Shown here one piece after another: positions 26,974 to 36,666 of a stretch of DNA of 64,000 nt (position 1 is its first letter; each line of letters begins with the position of its first letter). The position numbers and the translations under genes are program-made. The stretch comes from Desulfovibrio sp. OH1186_COT-070 (GTDB lineage: Bacteria > Desulfobacterota > Desulfovibrionia > Desulfovibrionales > Desulfovibrionaceae), in the NCBI RefSeq assembly GCF_003860215.1, contig NZ_RQYH01000011.1:1-64000 (forward strand), read 5' to 3'. Under the pieces are notes generated by a model, which was not told the origin of the DNA, did not search any database, and saw nothing but the letters and a program-made list of their open reading frames with translations.

Positions 26974-27077
26974 ATCCACTCCCGATTTTTGGTACAGTTT
27001 TCGGACGCAGGCCTTGCATGGGCTGGCCGCAGGGGGACGCAACGCACAGCCCCCCGGAACAAGCCCCCTGCGCAGCA

Positions 27078-27106
27078 TTGCGGCGTGGGTATTTTTATGC
27101 TATAGA
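27078..27106 (+). promoter_or_regulatory. Extended -10 promoter of the nucleoside hydrolase gene
   Basis: TTGCGG (27078-27083) and TATAGA (27101-27106) are 17 bp apart, and TGC directly precedes the -10. It lies in the 281-bp divergent region between the Hsp70 gene and the nucleoside hydrolase; the start would be near 27113. Confidence 0.45.
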
Positions 27107-27254
27107 TATACGGTAATATGCAACAAGCCCGCTATGAGGAATTTTCCCGGTGCCTTACCTGTCGCCCGCAGAGAGCCTTTCTTGAGCCATGCCGGAATCC
27201 GCCGGGAAAAAACGTCCGCCACCCAGCAATGCAAAACCACGGGAGACAGCCCGC

Positions 27255-28340
27255 ATGAAACGATCCGCCGCCCTTTGGCTGTGCCTTGCCTTTCTTTTTG
27301 CCCCCCTTTTCGCCCATGCCAAAGAAAAAGTTCTGCTGGACACCGACATGGTGGAAGCCTTTGACGATGGCGTGGCCATGGTCATGCTGGCCAATGCCCC
27401 CGGCATCGAGCTTGTGGGCGTGACCACCGTCACAGGCAATTCCTGGGTGCAGGACGGCACTGCATGGGCCATACGCCAGCTTGAGGCCGAGGGCCGCACC
27501 GACATTCCCGTAGCCGCCGGTCTGGAATATCCCCTGCGCCCGCAGCGACATCTCAACTTCGAGCAGGAGCGCAAGGCCAACGGCATGGGGCACGATGCGT
27601 GGCTCGGCTCCTTCGGCTATCCCCAGCCCGAAAGCTGGCAGGCGTTCTACAAAAAGCACTATGGCAAGGAACCCACAGCCCGCCCTGTGGACAAGCATGC
27701 CGTGGACTTCATCATCGACACCGTGCGCGCCGACCCCGGCCAGATCACCATTGCGGCCATCGGCCCGTGCGGCAACCTTGCCCTGGCCATCCGCAAGGCC
27801 CCCGACATCATCCCCCTGATCAAGCGCGTAGTCTACATGGGTGGAGCCTTTTTCCGGCCGGGAAACGTGACCCCCGCTGCGGAGTTCAACTGGTGGTTTG
27901 ACCCCGAAGCCGCACGCATGACCGTGCGCGCGCCCTTCAAGGAACAGATCGTTTTGGGGCTGGATGTCTGCGAAAAAGTCGTCTTCCGCCGGGAGAATTA
28001 CGACAGGCTGTTGACTACCCTGGGCACGGGGGAGCAAGGCCGCATCCTGCGCTCCACATTTGTGGGCAAAAGCTTTGAAAAAGACCCCGCGTTTACCCAC
28101 TTTGTGTGGGACGTGCTGGTGGCTGCGGTAATCATTGACCCGACCCTCATCACCAGCGAGGTGACGTGCCTTGTTGACGTCAACGATGTCTTGGGCTTGT
28201 CTTACGGGCAGTCTCTGGCCTACCCCAAAACCGGCCCCGAGGGGAGCCAGAAGGCTCGCATTGTTCTGGATGTGGATCAGAAGCGCTTTTGGGACATGCT
28301 CAACGACACCACATACTGGGCCTCTGTGCGCCGCAAATAG
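27255..28340 (+). CDS. Exported nucleoside hydrolase
   Basis: A 361-aa inosine-uridine-type N-ribohydrolase that splits nucleosides into base and ribose. The Ca-binding aspartates are at Asp29, Asp31, Asp37 and Asp38 (LLDTDMVEAFDDGVAMVML), two residues more widely spaced than the classic DxDPGHDD. TTVTGNSWV and AAIGPCGNLALAI and the C-terminal NWWFDPEAARM segment follow the family. ATG 27255 gives a clean signal peptide (to AHA, residue 22), so the enzyme probably acts in the periplasm for nucleoside salvage. The upstream in-frame ATG at 27189 would bury the signal. It is followed after 61 bp by the alpha-2-macroglobulin gene. Confidence 0.9.
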   Translation: MKRSAALWLCLAFLFAPLFAHAKEKVLLDTDMVEAFDDGVAMVMLANAPGIELVGVTTVTGNSWVQDGTAWAIRQLEAEGRTDIPVAAGLEYPLRPQRHLNFEQERKANGMGHDAWLGSFGYPQPESWQAFYKKHYGKEPTARPVDKHAVDFIIDTVRADPGQITIAAIGPCGNLALAIRKAPDIIPLIKRVVYMGGAFFRPGNVTPAAEFNWWFDPEAARMTVRAPFKEQIVLGLDVCEKVVFRRENYDRLLTTLGTGEQGRILRSTFVGKSFEKDPAFTHFVWDVLVAAVIIDPTLITSEVTCLVDVNDVLGLSYGQSLAYPKTGPEGSQKARIVLDVDQKRFWDMLNDTTYWASVRRK

Positions 28341-28401
28341 CCAGCCCGCCGAAAGGCAGGCGCGGCCCTGACATAAACACAAACATTACAGGAAGAACAC
28401 A

Positions 28402-31400
28402 ATGGCCCTGCAACCAGTACGCATAGGCGTTCTCTTTGTCCTGTTCGCCCTTTTGTCCGCCCCGCTGGCCCTTGCCGGACCGGCATACCGCACGATAGTG
28501 ACCAGCAATCCCCAGCATGACAATGCCGAGCGTAGCAGCGGCTTTTCCGTCAGGATCATCCTTGACGAGGAAAAATGCAAAAAACAGTACGGAGCGGACT
28601 GGTCCGCGCAGTGCTCGGCCCCGCCCGCAGGCGAACCCGGACGTCGGGTGGAGGGCGTGCAGATGAGCCCTGCGGTTCCCGGCGTCTGGCGTTGGGAATA
28701 CGGATCCGCCATGCGCTTTTTCCCGGAAAACCGCCTGGCTCCGGACACGCGCTACACCATCTCGCTGGAAAAAGTCTCCCTGCCGGGACGTTTTGACTTC
28801 GTCAAGCGCACCGTCACCTACACCACGCAGCCCCAAGGCGCAAAAATCGGCAAGGAAACTCTCTGGATCGACCCTTCGCCCAAGGGAGCGCACGCCATTT
28901 CCGTACCGCTGTCTTTCATCTGGCCAGCCACGCCTGCGGATGTGGAAAAGCTCATTTCCCTGACGCCCACCGATGCCAAGAGCGGCCTGACCTTGGGCGC
29001 GCCGCGCTTTGTCTGGAACGAGAGCCGTGACGAAATGGTGGTCAGCGCGCCGGTCACGGCCCTTGCCGAAGACAATGCGGCCGCCAGGCTCACCGTCCAG
29101 AATATGCCGCCTTTTGAAGAAAAGGACGGCAAGCGCATTGTGCAAAAAAACAAGAAAGACAAGGAAACAAAAACACAAGGCACCTTCAGCGTCACCGGCA
29201 AATCGCAGTTGCTGAAAGTGAGCAGTATTGTTGTGCAGCCCCGATACGATGCCGATCTGGACAAGAAGTACCAGCTTGAGGTCAAAACAACGCTGCGGGT
29301 GTTGCCCTCGGAAGTGCTGCGCTATCTTGAGGTCATCCAGTTGCCGCGCACCCTTTCGCCCGGAGCCGGACAGGACTGCGACTGGTCAAAAATGCCCGCT
29401 GTCAGCGCAAAGGACATTGAAAAAGGCGAAAAACTGACCCCGCAGCTGCTGCAACCGGCCGACGAACCTGCCGACCGCATTCTTTTGCAAATTCCGGCTC
29501 AGGCCGGGCGAGGGCTTTTGACGGCCATGCGGGCCGGGTTGCCCTCCACCAGCGGGCTGACCCTGAAGAAACTGAACCGCTTCATTCTCACGGTTCCTCC
29601 GCTTGAGGCGGAACTGCGCTTTTTGCAGCCCGGCAACGTGCTGGCCCTGAACGGTGACAAAAAACTGGATATTTATGCCACGGGGCTGACCTCCATTGCT
29701 TGGCGCGCCGAACGCGTCCGCGAGCCGTTTCTGGCCCTGCTGGCCCAGGAAACCGGCTTCACCCCCCCAGAGCAGGAGGAAAATGAGGATGAGGACGAGT
29801 ACGGCGGGCAAAGACGCGTTGTAAACTTCAGCGGCATGAGCGATGCCCTTGAAGGCCGTATGGACGTCCAGAAGGGCGGCAGCAAAAACATGCCCGGAGG
29901 CGCTTCGTTTCCTGTTGTTGACATGGCTCCCCTGCTGCAGGGCGGGCAAAATTCCTGGCATGGTCTGGTGCGCCTCACCCTGACCGGATTTGACGGCGAA
30001 AAGCAGGTGGCCGAAACATCGCGGCTGGTGCTGGTAACCGACATCGGCATGACCATCAAGACCGCCGCCGACGGTTCCCGCGCCGTCTTTGCGCAGCGCT
30101 TGGGCACGGGCAAGGCCCTGAGCGGAGCGCAGGTGCGCCTGTTGGGCGCCAACGGCCTCCCGGTGCTGACCGCCACCACCAACGATCAGGGGCGGGCCGA
30201 TCTGCCCCCTACCCAGGGCCTTGTGCGCGAAAAACGCCCCGTGGCTCTGGTGGTCAGCGCGTCTTCCTCCGGCGGGCAGGACATGGCCTGGATGTCGCTG
30301 AGCGATGCGGCCCGCCGCGTGGACTACAGCGATTTTGCCGTGGCCGGACGCCACAGCGCCGCCGACGGCCTCAGTGCCTCTGTTTTCAGCCAGAGGGGGC
30401 TGTACCTGCCGGGCGAAACCCTGCGCTTCGGCTGCGTGGCGCGCCGTTTTGACTGGCAGCCCCTGCCTGCGGATCTGCCCCTTGAAGCCGTGCTGACCAG
30501 CCCCACAGGCACAGAAGTCATGCGCACCCCCTTCAAGCTGGCGCAAGACGGCCTGAACACCTTTGACTGGAAAACACCCGACGATGCGGCAGTGGGAACC
30601 TACCGCCTGGATATTCGCTTGGCCGCTCCATCGGCAGGCTCCGGACGCTCCCCGGTACTCGGCAGCGCCGAAGTACGGGTGGAGGAATTCCAGCCGGACA
30701 CCCTGGCCCTGAACGCCTCTTTTGAGCCTAAAGCTCCCAAAGGCTGGATACGTACGGATCAGGCTGCCGGTCCCGCCATTGCCCAGGCCCGCTTGGACAA
30801 CCTCTACGGAGAGCCGGCCTCCGGCCACCGCGTGGAAGCCACCTTCCTCGCCTCTCCGGGCAAACTGCGTTTTCCGGGTTTTGAAGACTACACTTTCCAC
30901 GATGCTACCCCCTACGGGGGGGAAACCCAATCCATAGAAATGCCCGCCGCCTTTACCAATGAAAAGGGTGTGGCACGCTTCTCCCTGCCTCTGGGCAAAC
31001 TCCAACCGGGCACCATCCGCGGCGTATTTCAGGTGCAGGGCTTTGAACTTGAAGGCGGGCGCGCCGTGGGCCGCCAGATGGAAGCCCTTTTCTCTCCGCT
31101 GGACGTAGCCTTGGGCTACAAACCCGAAGACGCCGCCAACAATCTGGACTACATCCCGCAGGGGGCCAAGGCATCCCTGCGCCTGCTGGCCGTGAACAAC
31201 GACCTTGCGCCCGTGAGCCTGCAAAATGCCGATATTGTTTTGTCGGCCAGGCGCTACGTCAACAGCCTCGTCACCGATGCGCGGGGCGAATACCGCTACG
31301 ACGCCACCCCTGTGGACACGGAAATCTCGCGCCAGTCGGCGGCCATCGGTCCGGAAGGCTATTCCTGGACGCTGCCCACCGGCGAAGCGGGAGACTATCT

Positions 31401-34143
31401 GGTAACGGTCAAAAAATCCGACGGCACGCCTCTGGCCATCATCCCCTACAGCGTGGCGGGCAACCGTCTGGCGGAGCCGGAGAGCCTTTCTGCCGACTCC
31501 CTGGTCAAGGGCAACCTGCGCCTCAAACTGGACAAAGAGCGCTACGAAGCCGGAGAGACCATCAAAATGCGCCTTTCCACGCCGTATGCGGGCACAGGGC
31601 TCATCACCATCGAACGGGAAAATGTGCTGGCCCACGCCTGGTTCACGGCCGAGGCCGGTTCCAGCGTGCAGGAAATCAAGATTCCCGCGAATTTTGAAGG
31701 GCGCGGCTACGTCAACGTGTCGTTTTCGCGCTCCCTGCAATCAGACACCGTATATATGAAGCCCTATGCCTATGCTGTGGCTCCCTTCACGGCGGGCGTG
31801 GCCCGGCGCGACATGGGCCTGAAAATCGAGGCGCCGGCCCGCGTGCTGCCCGGCGAAAAGGTCACACTGCGCCTGACCGCACGCCAAGCCGGGCGCGCCC
31901 AGGTTTTTGCCGTGGACGAGGGTGTGCTGCAACTGACCGCCTTCCGTACGCCCGATCCCCTGCACGATCTGCTGGCCGACAGGGCGCTGGATGTGGACAC
32001 CCGCCATGCCTTTGACCTGCTCATGCCCGACCATGCGCGCTTGCGCGGGCGCATCCCCGGTTTCGGCGGCGACATGGGCGGCGCGGGCGGACGTTTTCTC
32101 AATCCCTTCAAGCGGAGGGGCGAACCTCCCTTTGCCTTCTGGAGCGAAATTGTCTCCGCTGATACCAGCGGTACGGAAATCACCTTTACTGTTCCCCAGT
32201 ATACCAGCGGCCGGATACGCATCATGGCCGTGGGCAGTGCCGTTTCATCCGATGCTTCGGCGGCGGGCAGCGCACAGGCTTTCTCCGAAGTGCGGGGAAC
32301 CCTGCTGCTCAAGCCCCTGCTGCCTTTGGCCGTTGCCCCCGGCGATACCTTTGACGGTGCGCTGGTTGTAGCCAATACGGTGGAAAACAGTGGTTCCGGC
32401 GCTTCGGTGCAGGTACGCATGGAGTGCGACCCCGGCCTTGCCTTTGTGAACAGCAAAAAAGAGCAGACCATTACCGTGGACGAAAACGGCGAAGCCGTAG
32501 TGCGCTTTACCCTGAAGGCCAGGGAACATCTGGGCGAAGCCTCGGTGCGCTTTACCGCATCTCTGGAGGGCGCGTCCGGCAAAGGCACGGCCCGCTCCCA
32601 GAGCCTGTCGGTACGCCCCCCCGCCCCGCGCGTACGCACCGAAACCGAAACTCCTCTTACTGCCTCCACGGACATTCCCGTGCGGCGTGATATCTACCCC
32701 TATGAAGCTGTGGGCAGAGCCGCTGTTTCCAGCGTGCCCATGCTGGGGCTGCGCTCCGTCTTCTCCAAGCTTGATGCCTATCCTTACGGCTGCACCGAGC
32801 AGCTTATCAGCCGTGCCCTGCCCTATGCGGCTCTGCTCGCTTCACCGGCTCTGCGCGAACAGGTTCTGCGTACTCCCGGCCGCAGCCCCGAAGAGGCGGA
32901 AAAGCTGGCCGGACAGACTATTGCCAACGCCATTGCCGCCATACGCCGCAACTTCACCGCCTGGGAAGGGGTCAGCCCCTGGCCGGGACGGGAAGGTTCC
33001 GACTTTGTCACAGCCTATGCCGCAGACCTGCTGCTGACCTTGCGGGAAAACGGCGCGGCCGTGCCCGAAGGGCTGACCAGAAATGTTCTGGACACCTTGG
33101 AAAATATCGTTGGCCGCTCCCCCGCGGACCTCTATGACGGCCGCGTCAAACTGTACGGGGCATGGCTTCTGCTCCGCGACGGGCGCATCATGACCCAACA
33201 GGTGGAGCGCTTGGAACAGTGGTACAAGGACAATACCACCGGTTGGGAAAAAGATATTGTGGCCGTTCTCATGGCTGACTGCTATGCGCTGCTGCGCCTC
33301 GCGCGGACTGCGGAAAAACGCTTCCCTTCGGACTTCAATCCCGGTACGGGCGATGCGATCTTTTCCGTTGGCATGGCCAGAGCCCTGCACGCCACCATTA
33401 TCCAGCGCGATTTCCCGCAGCGCGCCAAGGAGATTCAGGCTCAGGATCTTTTGCAGCGCGCCTTTGATACCAGAGCCAGCACCGTGGATCTGGGCTTCAC
33501 GGCCAGGGCGCTGACGGTCATGGCCCTTGGCGAGGGTTCCGTGCCCACGGGCATCAAGCTGACCTGCGAGGAATATGCGCAGGACTTCACGCCCGCCACG
33601 GCTCCTGCCGAGCTTGTGGGTTCGCTGCTGCAACTGGATGCTCCGGGCTGCCTGCGCTTCCGGGCGGAACTACCCGCAACGGGCAAGCAGCAATGGCAGG
33701 CACATGTGACCGCGGAAGGCTTTGAACGCGCCCCCTTGGGAGAAGCGACCAACGGCATGGAACTGCAACGCCGCTACCTGAACTCGCGCGGGGAGCCTGT
33801 AACCTCAGCCCGCTTGGGCGAAGTGCTCACGGTGGAACTGACCGCGCGTGCGGCTTCGGCGGACAAGATCGACAACGTGGTTCTTGTGGACCTTCTGCCG
33901 GGCGGCTTTGAGCCCATTCTGGAAAAAGATGCGCCGTCAGACATGGACGGGCTGATCCGCTACGAGCGGCGGGAAGACAGAGGCATCTTCTTTGTGGAAC
34001 TGGCACAAGAAAAGCGCGTCTTCACCTATCGGGTGCGGGCGGCTACCAAGGGACGCTTCATCCTGCCCACTGCCTCGGTGGAGGCCATGTACACGCCTGA
34101 AGTCAACGGCCGGGTGGGCGGCGGCCATATGGACGTGCAATAG
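28402..34143 (+). CDS. Bacterial alpha-2-macroglobulin (thioester type)
   Basis: A 1913-aa exported protein with a signal peptide ending at LALA-GPAY (residue 25). It carries successive MG domains, an alpha-2-macroglobulin domain near 1200-1300, and the thioester motif YGCTEQ with Cys1464 in the helical TED domain, then a C-terminal receptor-like region. It would trap host or competitor proteases that reach the periplasm. There is no lipobox Cys after the signal peptide, unlike E. coli YfhM, so it appears periplasmic or secreted. Pairing with pbpC, 78 bp downstream, is the classic YfhM-PBP1C arrangement, which links protease inhibition to peptidoglycan repair. Confidence 0.95.
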   Translation: MALQPVRIGVLFVLFALLSAPLALAGPAYRTIVTSNPQHDNAERSSGFSVRIILDEEKCKKQYGADWSAQCSAPPAGEPGRRVEGVQMSPAVPGVWRWEYGSAMRFFPENRLAPDTRYTISLEKVSLPGRFDFVKRTVTYTTQPQGAKIGKETLWIDPSPKGAHAISVPLSFIWPATPADVEKLISLTPTDAKSGLTLGAPRFVWNESRDEMVVSAPVTALAEDNAAARLTVQNMPPFEEKDGKRIVQKNKKDKETKTQGTFSVTGKSQLLKVSSIVVQPRYDADLDKKYQLEVKTTLRVLPSEVLRYLEVIQLPRTLSPGAGQDCDWSKMPAVSAKDIEKGEKLTPQLLQPADEPADRILLQIPAQAGRGLLTAMRAGLPSTSGLTLKKLNRFILTVPPLEAELRFLQPGNVLALNGDKKLDIYATGLTSIAWRAERVREPFLALLAQETGFTPPEQEENEDEDEYGGQRRVVNFSGMSDALEGRMDVQKGGSKNMPGGASFPVVDMAPLLQGGQNSWHGLVRLTLTGFDGEKQVAETSRLVLVTDIGMTIKTAADGSRAVFAQRLGTGKALSGAQVRLLGANGLPVLTATTNDQGRADLPPTQGLVREKRPVALVVSASSSGGQDMAWMSLSDAARRVDYSDFAVAGRHSAADGLSASVFSQRGLYLPGETLRFGCVARRFDWQPLPADLPLEAVLTSPTGTEVMRTPFKLAQDGLNTFDWKTPDDAAVGTYRLDIRLAAPSAGSGRSPVLGSAEVRVEEFQPDTLALNASFEPKAPKGWIRTDQAAGPAIAQARLDNLYGEPASGHRVEATFLASPGKLRFPGFEDYTFHDATPYGGETQSIEMPAAFTNEKGVARFSLPLGKLQPGTIRGVFQVQGFELEGGRAVGRQMEALFSPLDVALGYKPEDAANNLDYIPQGAKASLRLLAVNNDLAPVSLQNADIVLSARRYVNSLVTDARGEYRYDATPVDTEISRQSAAIGPEGYSWTLPTGEAGDYLVTVKKSDGTPLAIIPYSVAGNRLAEPESLSADSLVKGNLRLKLDKERYEAGETIKMRLSTPYAGTGLITIERENVLAHAWFTAEAGSSVQEIKIPANFEGRGYVNVSFSRSLQSDTVYMKPYAYAVAPFTAGVARRDMGLKIEAPARVLPGEKVTLRLTARQAGRAQVFAVDEGVLQLTAFRTPDPLHDLLADRALDVDTRHAFDLLMPDHARLRGRIPGFGGDMGGAGGRFLNPFKRRGEPPFAFWSEIVSADTSGTEITFTVPQYTSGRIRIMAVGSAVSSDASAAGSAQAFSEVRGTLLLKPLLPLAVAPGDTFDGALVVANTVENSGSGASVQVRMECDPGLAFVNSKKEQTITVDENGEAVVRFTLKAREHLGEASVRFTASLEGASGKGTARSQSLSVRPPAPRVRTETETPLTASTDIPVRRDIYPYEAVGRAAVSSVPMLGLRSVFSKLDAYPYGCTEQLISRALPYAALLASPALREQVLRTPGRSPEEAEKLAGQTIANAIAAIRRNFTAWEGVSPWPGREGSDFVTAYAADLLLTLRENGAAVPEGLTRNVLDTLENIVGRSPADLYDGRVKLYGAWLLLRDGRIMTQQVERLEQWYKDNTTGWEKDIVAVLMADCYALLRLARTAEKRFPSDFNPGTGDAIFSVGMARALHATIIQRDFPQRAKEIQAQDLLQRAFDTRASTVDLGFTARALTVMALGEGSVPTGIKLTCEEYAQDFTPATAPAELVGSLLQLDAPGCLRFRAELPATGKQQWQAHVTAEGFERAPLGEATNGMELQRRYLNSRGEPVTSARLGEVLTVELTARAASADKIDNVVLVDLLPGGFEPILEKDAPSDMDGLIRYERREDRGIFFVELAQEKRVFTYRVRAATKGRFILPTASVEAMYTPEVNGRVGGGHMDVQ

Positions 34144-34167
34144 CCCCAACCTCTTGCCTTGGTTTTG

Positions 34168-34208
34168 CCCCCTCTCCGGCGCACAAAAAACACGCGCCGG
34201 AGAGGGGG
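34168..34208. other. 15-bp perfect stem-loop between the A2M and pbpC genes
   Basis: CCCCCTCTCCGGCGC (34168-34182) pairs perfectly with 34194-34208 around an 11-nt A-rich loop, 13 bases before the pbpC start. There is no T-run. It may reduce read-through, process or stabilise the message, or limit access to the pbpC start, which has a GGGGG-rich upstream region in the stem itself. Confidence 0.7.
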
Positions 34209-34221
34209 CGATTGATACCGC

Positions 34222-36519
34222 ATGAAAATCCTCTGGTCCAAAATCCGCCACATAGGGCTTTGGGCGGCAATTCCGCTCGCCGCCCTGCTGGCTTGGCTGT
34301 TTTTCGCGCCCTGCCGCGCGCCACTGGAGGGGGTGAGCTTTTCGGGCGTGATTCTGGACAATACGGGCGCGCCCCTGCGCGTCAGCCTTTCCCGTGATCA
34401 GAAGTACCGCATCCACACGCGCCTGACAGACATTCCCCGCGCGGCCGTGGAGGCGGTGCTGCGCTATGAAGACCGCCACTTCTACTCCCATCCCGGCGTC
34501 AACCCCTTCTCTCTTTTCCGGGCAGCCTTGAGCATGCTTGGCGGGGGGCGGCGCATGGGGGGGTCGACGATCACCATGCAGGTGGTCCGCCTGAGCCACA
34601 ATCTGGAAACCGGAAAACCCGGCGCAAAGCTGCGCCAGATGCTGCTGGCCCTGCAACTGGAATGGCATTTCAGCAAGGACGAAATCCTTGAAGCCTATTT
34701 CAACCTTGCGCCCTACGGTGGCAATGTGGAGGGGCTGGGAGCGGCCGCCCTTGTGTATTTTCACAAAACTCCGGCCCAACTGACCCAGGCCGAGAGCGCC
34801 GCCCTGATGCTGGTTCCGCAAAATCCTGTCAAACGGCGGCCTTCCCAGGACAATCCTGCTTTTGCCGCTGCGGTCAAACGCCTTGACCAGGCCTGGTCCG
34901 GCAGGACGGAGCACGCCCCTTTGCGCATATACGGCCCCCAGGATCTGCCCTTTGCAGCTCCGCACATCTGCGCGGAACTGCTTGAGCGGCACAGGGACGG
35001 AGGCGTGCTGCGCACCACACTGTCGCCCACGCTGCAAAAACGTGTGGAGGGCGGCCTGCGCGCCTTTGCAAGCCGCAATACCGCCTACGGCCTGAAAAAC
35101 GCCGCAGCCTTGGTGGTTCACTGGCCCAGTATGGAAATCCGTGCTCTGGCCGGTTCCGCCGATTTTCATGATGCGCGCATCAGCGGGGAGATTGACGGCA
35201 CAAGGGCGCGCCGCTCCCCCGGATCGACCCTCAAACCCCTGATTTACGCCCTGGCCCTTGACCAGGGCATCATCCATCCCCACACCCTGTTATTGGACAC
35301 GCCGCGCAGCTTTGCGGGCTATGACCCGGAAAATTTTGACGGCAGCTTTCGCGGCCCGGTATCCGCAGCGGAAGCCCTGCGCAGCAGCCGCAATGTGCCT
35401 GCCCTGACCCTGGCAGCGCGCCTGAAGCACCCCGGCCTGTACGAATTTTTGCGCCGGGCAGGTGTGGAATTTCTGTCCGGCGAGGAGCATTATGGCCTCA
35501 GCCTGGTACTGGGCGGGGCGGAGCTGAACATGCGGGAGCTGGCGGGCCTTTACGCCATGCTGGCCAACAAGGGCGTCTGGCGGCCCCTGCGCCTGCTCGG
35601 CAGCGAGCGGGAGGAAACAGCGCGCCCCCTGCTTTCTCCGGAAGCCGCCTTTGTGACCCTTTCCATGCTGGAGGACGGCAGCACAGACCACCGTGTGCGT
35701 TCCCGTGGCGGGGCTGTTCTGCCCCTGCGTTTCAAAACCGGAACCTCCAACGGCTTCCGGGACGCTTGGACTGTGGGCATTGTCGGCCCCTATGTGCTGG
35801 CGCTCTGGATAGGAAATTTCGACAACAGTTCCAACCCGCTGCTGGTGGGAGGCCAGGTGGCCGCCCCGCTTTTTGTGGACATGGCGCGGGAAATCGCTGC
35901 GGCCGAAGCCCTCAAAGATACCTTGGGCCAGCCCGCGCCCGGCCTCAACCTGCAACGCGTGTCCGTGTGCGCGGCCACCGGCGACCTGGATACCTCCCTC
36001 TGCCCGGATACTACGGAAACCTGGTATATCCCCGGCGTTTCTCCGCTGAAGGATTCGGGTGTCTTCCGCACCATCCTTGTGGACACGCAGACGGGACTGC
36101 GGGCCTGTACACAACGCAAAGGCCGCACGGAAATCCGCGTATGGGAATTCTGGCCCAGCAACCTGACCCAGATGTTTGCACGGGCGGGCATCCGCAAGCC
36201 TCCTCCCCCCCCCTTCGGGCCAGAATGCCTTGAGGCAGGCCAAAGCTCGGGCCAGCCCCCGACCATCGCCCAGCCCAAGGAGGGCCTGATCTACCGCATC
36301 AGGCTGAGTCCGGAGGGCAACCAGCCCCTGGCTTTTGTAGCCCATGCCGATGCGGGAGTGCGGGAACTGTACTGGTTTCTGGACGGAAGCTATCTGGGCA
36401 GCAGCCGTCCGGGGCAGGCCCTGCTCTGGACAGCCAGACCCGGCGATGCCGTGGTGCGCGTGGTTGACGATGCGGGGCGCTCCGCGCAACGCCGCCTGAA
36501 AATCCGGGCAACGCCGTAA
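34222..36519 (+). CDS. pbpC: Penicillin-binding protein 1C
   Basis: A 765-aa bifunctional peptidoglycan synthase of the PBP1C class. An N-terminal TM is at about 10-27. The GT51 glycosyltransferase has the catalytic Glu in YEDRHFYSHPGVNPFSLFRA, with GGSTITMQVVRL. The transpeptidase has Ser335 in PGSTLKP, SSRN, and KTGTS at 505-509. A C-terminal BiPBP_C domain (about 670-765; RIRLSPEGNQPLAFVAHADA) is diagnostic of PBP1C. ATG 34222 follows the hairpin. It is partnered with the alpha-2-macroglobulin upstream. Confidence 0.96.
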   Translation: MKILWSKIRHIGLWAAIPLAALLAWLFFAPCRAPLEGVSFSGVILDNTGAPLRVSLSRDQKYRIHTRLTDIPRAAVEAVLRYEDRHFYSHPGVNPFSLFRAALSMLGGGRRMGGSTITMQVVRLSHNLETGKPGAKLRQMLLALQLEWHFSKDEILEAYFNLAPYGGNVEGLGAAALVYFHKTPAQLTQAESAALMLVPQNPVKRRPSQDNPAFAAAVKRLDQAWSGRTEHAPLRIYGPQDLPFAAPHICAELLERHRDGGVLRTTLSPTLQKRVEGGLRAFASRNTAYGLKNAAALVVHWPSMEIRALAGSADFHDARISGEIDGTRARRSPGSTLKPLIYALALDQGIIHPHTLLLDTPRSFAGYDPENFDGSFRGPVSAAEALRSSRNVPALTLAARLKHPGLYEFLRRAGVEFLSGEEHYGLSLVLGGAELNMRELAGLYAMLANKGVWRPLRLLGSEREETARPLLSPEAAFVTLSMLEDGSTDHRVRSRGGAVLPLRFKTGTSNGFRDAWTVGIVGPYVLALWIGNFDNSSNPLLVGGQVAAPLFVDMAREIAAAEALKDTLGQPAPGLNLQRVSVCAATGDLDTSLCPDTTETWYIPGVSPLKDSGVFRTILVDTQTGLRACTQRKGRTEIRVWEFWPSNLTQMFARAGIRKPPPPPFGPECLEAGQSSGQPPTIAQPKEGLIYRIRLSPEGNQPLAFVAHADAGVRELYWFLDGSYLGSSRPGQALLWTARPGDAVVRVVDDAGRSAQRRLKIRATP

Positions 36520-36666
36520 TTCCGCTGAAAAAAGCAAACTCCCCCGCCAACGATTGCAGTTTCAGGCGGATTTTCCTACACTTTTTGTGCAGGGGATTCC
36601 CTTGCCATGTTGCGATGCCCAGTGTTCCGGAAAGCCGGATAACGTACCGAAAAACAGGAGTATGCC

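Noticed and set aside
29386-31740. 784-codon antisense frame inside the alpha-2-macroglobulin gene
   Set aside because: Shadow of a strongly supported sense gene with an intact thioester motif.
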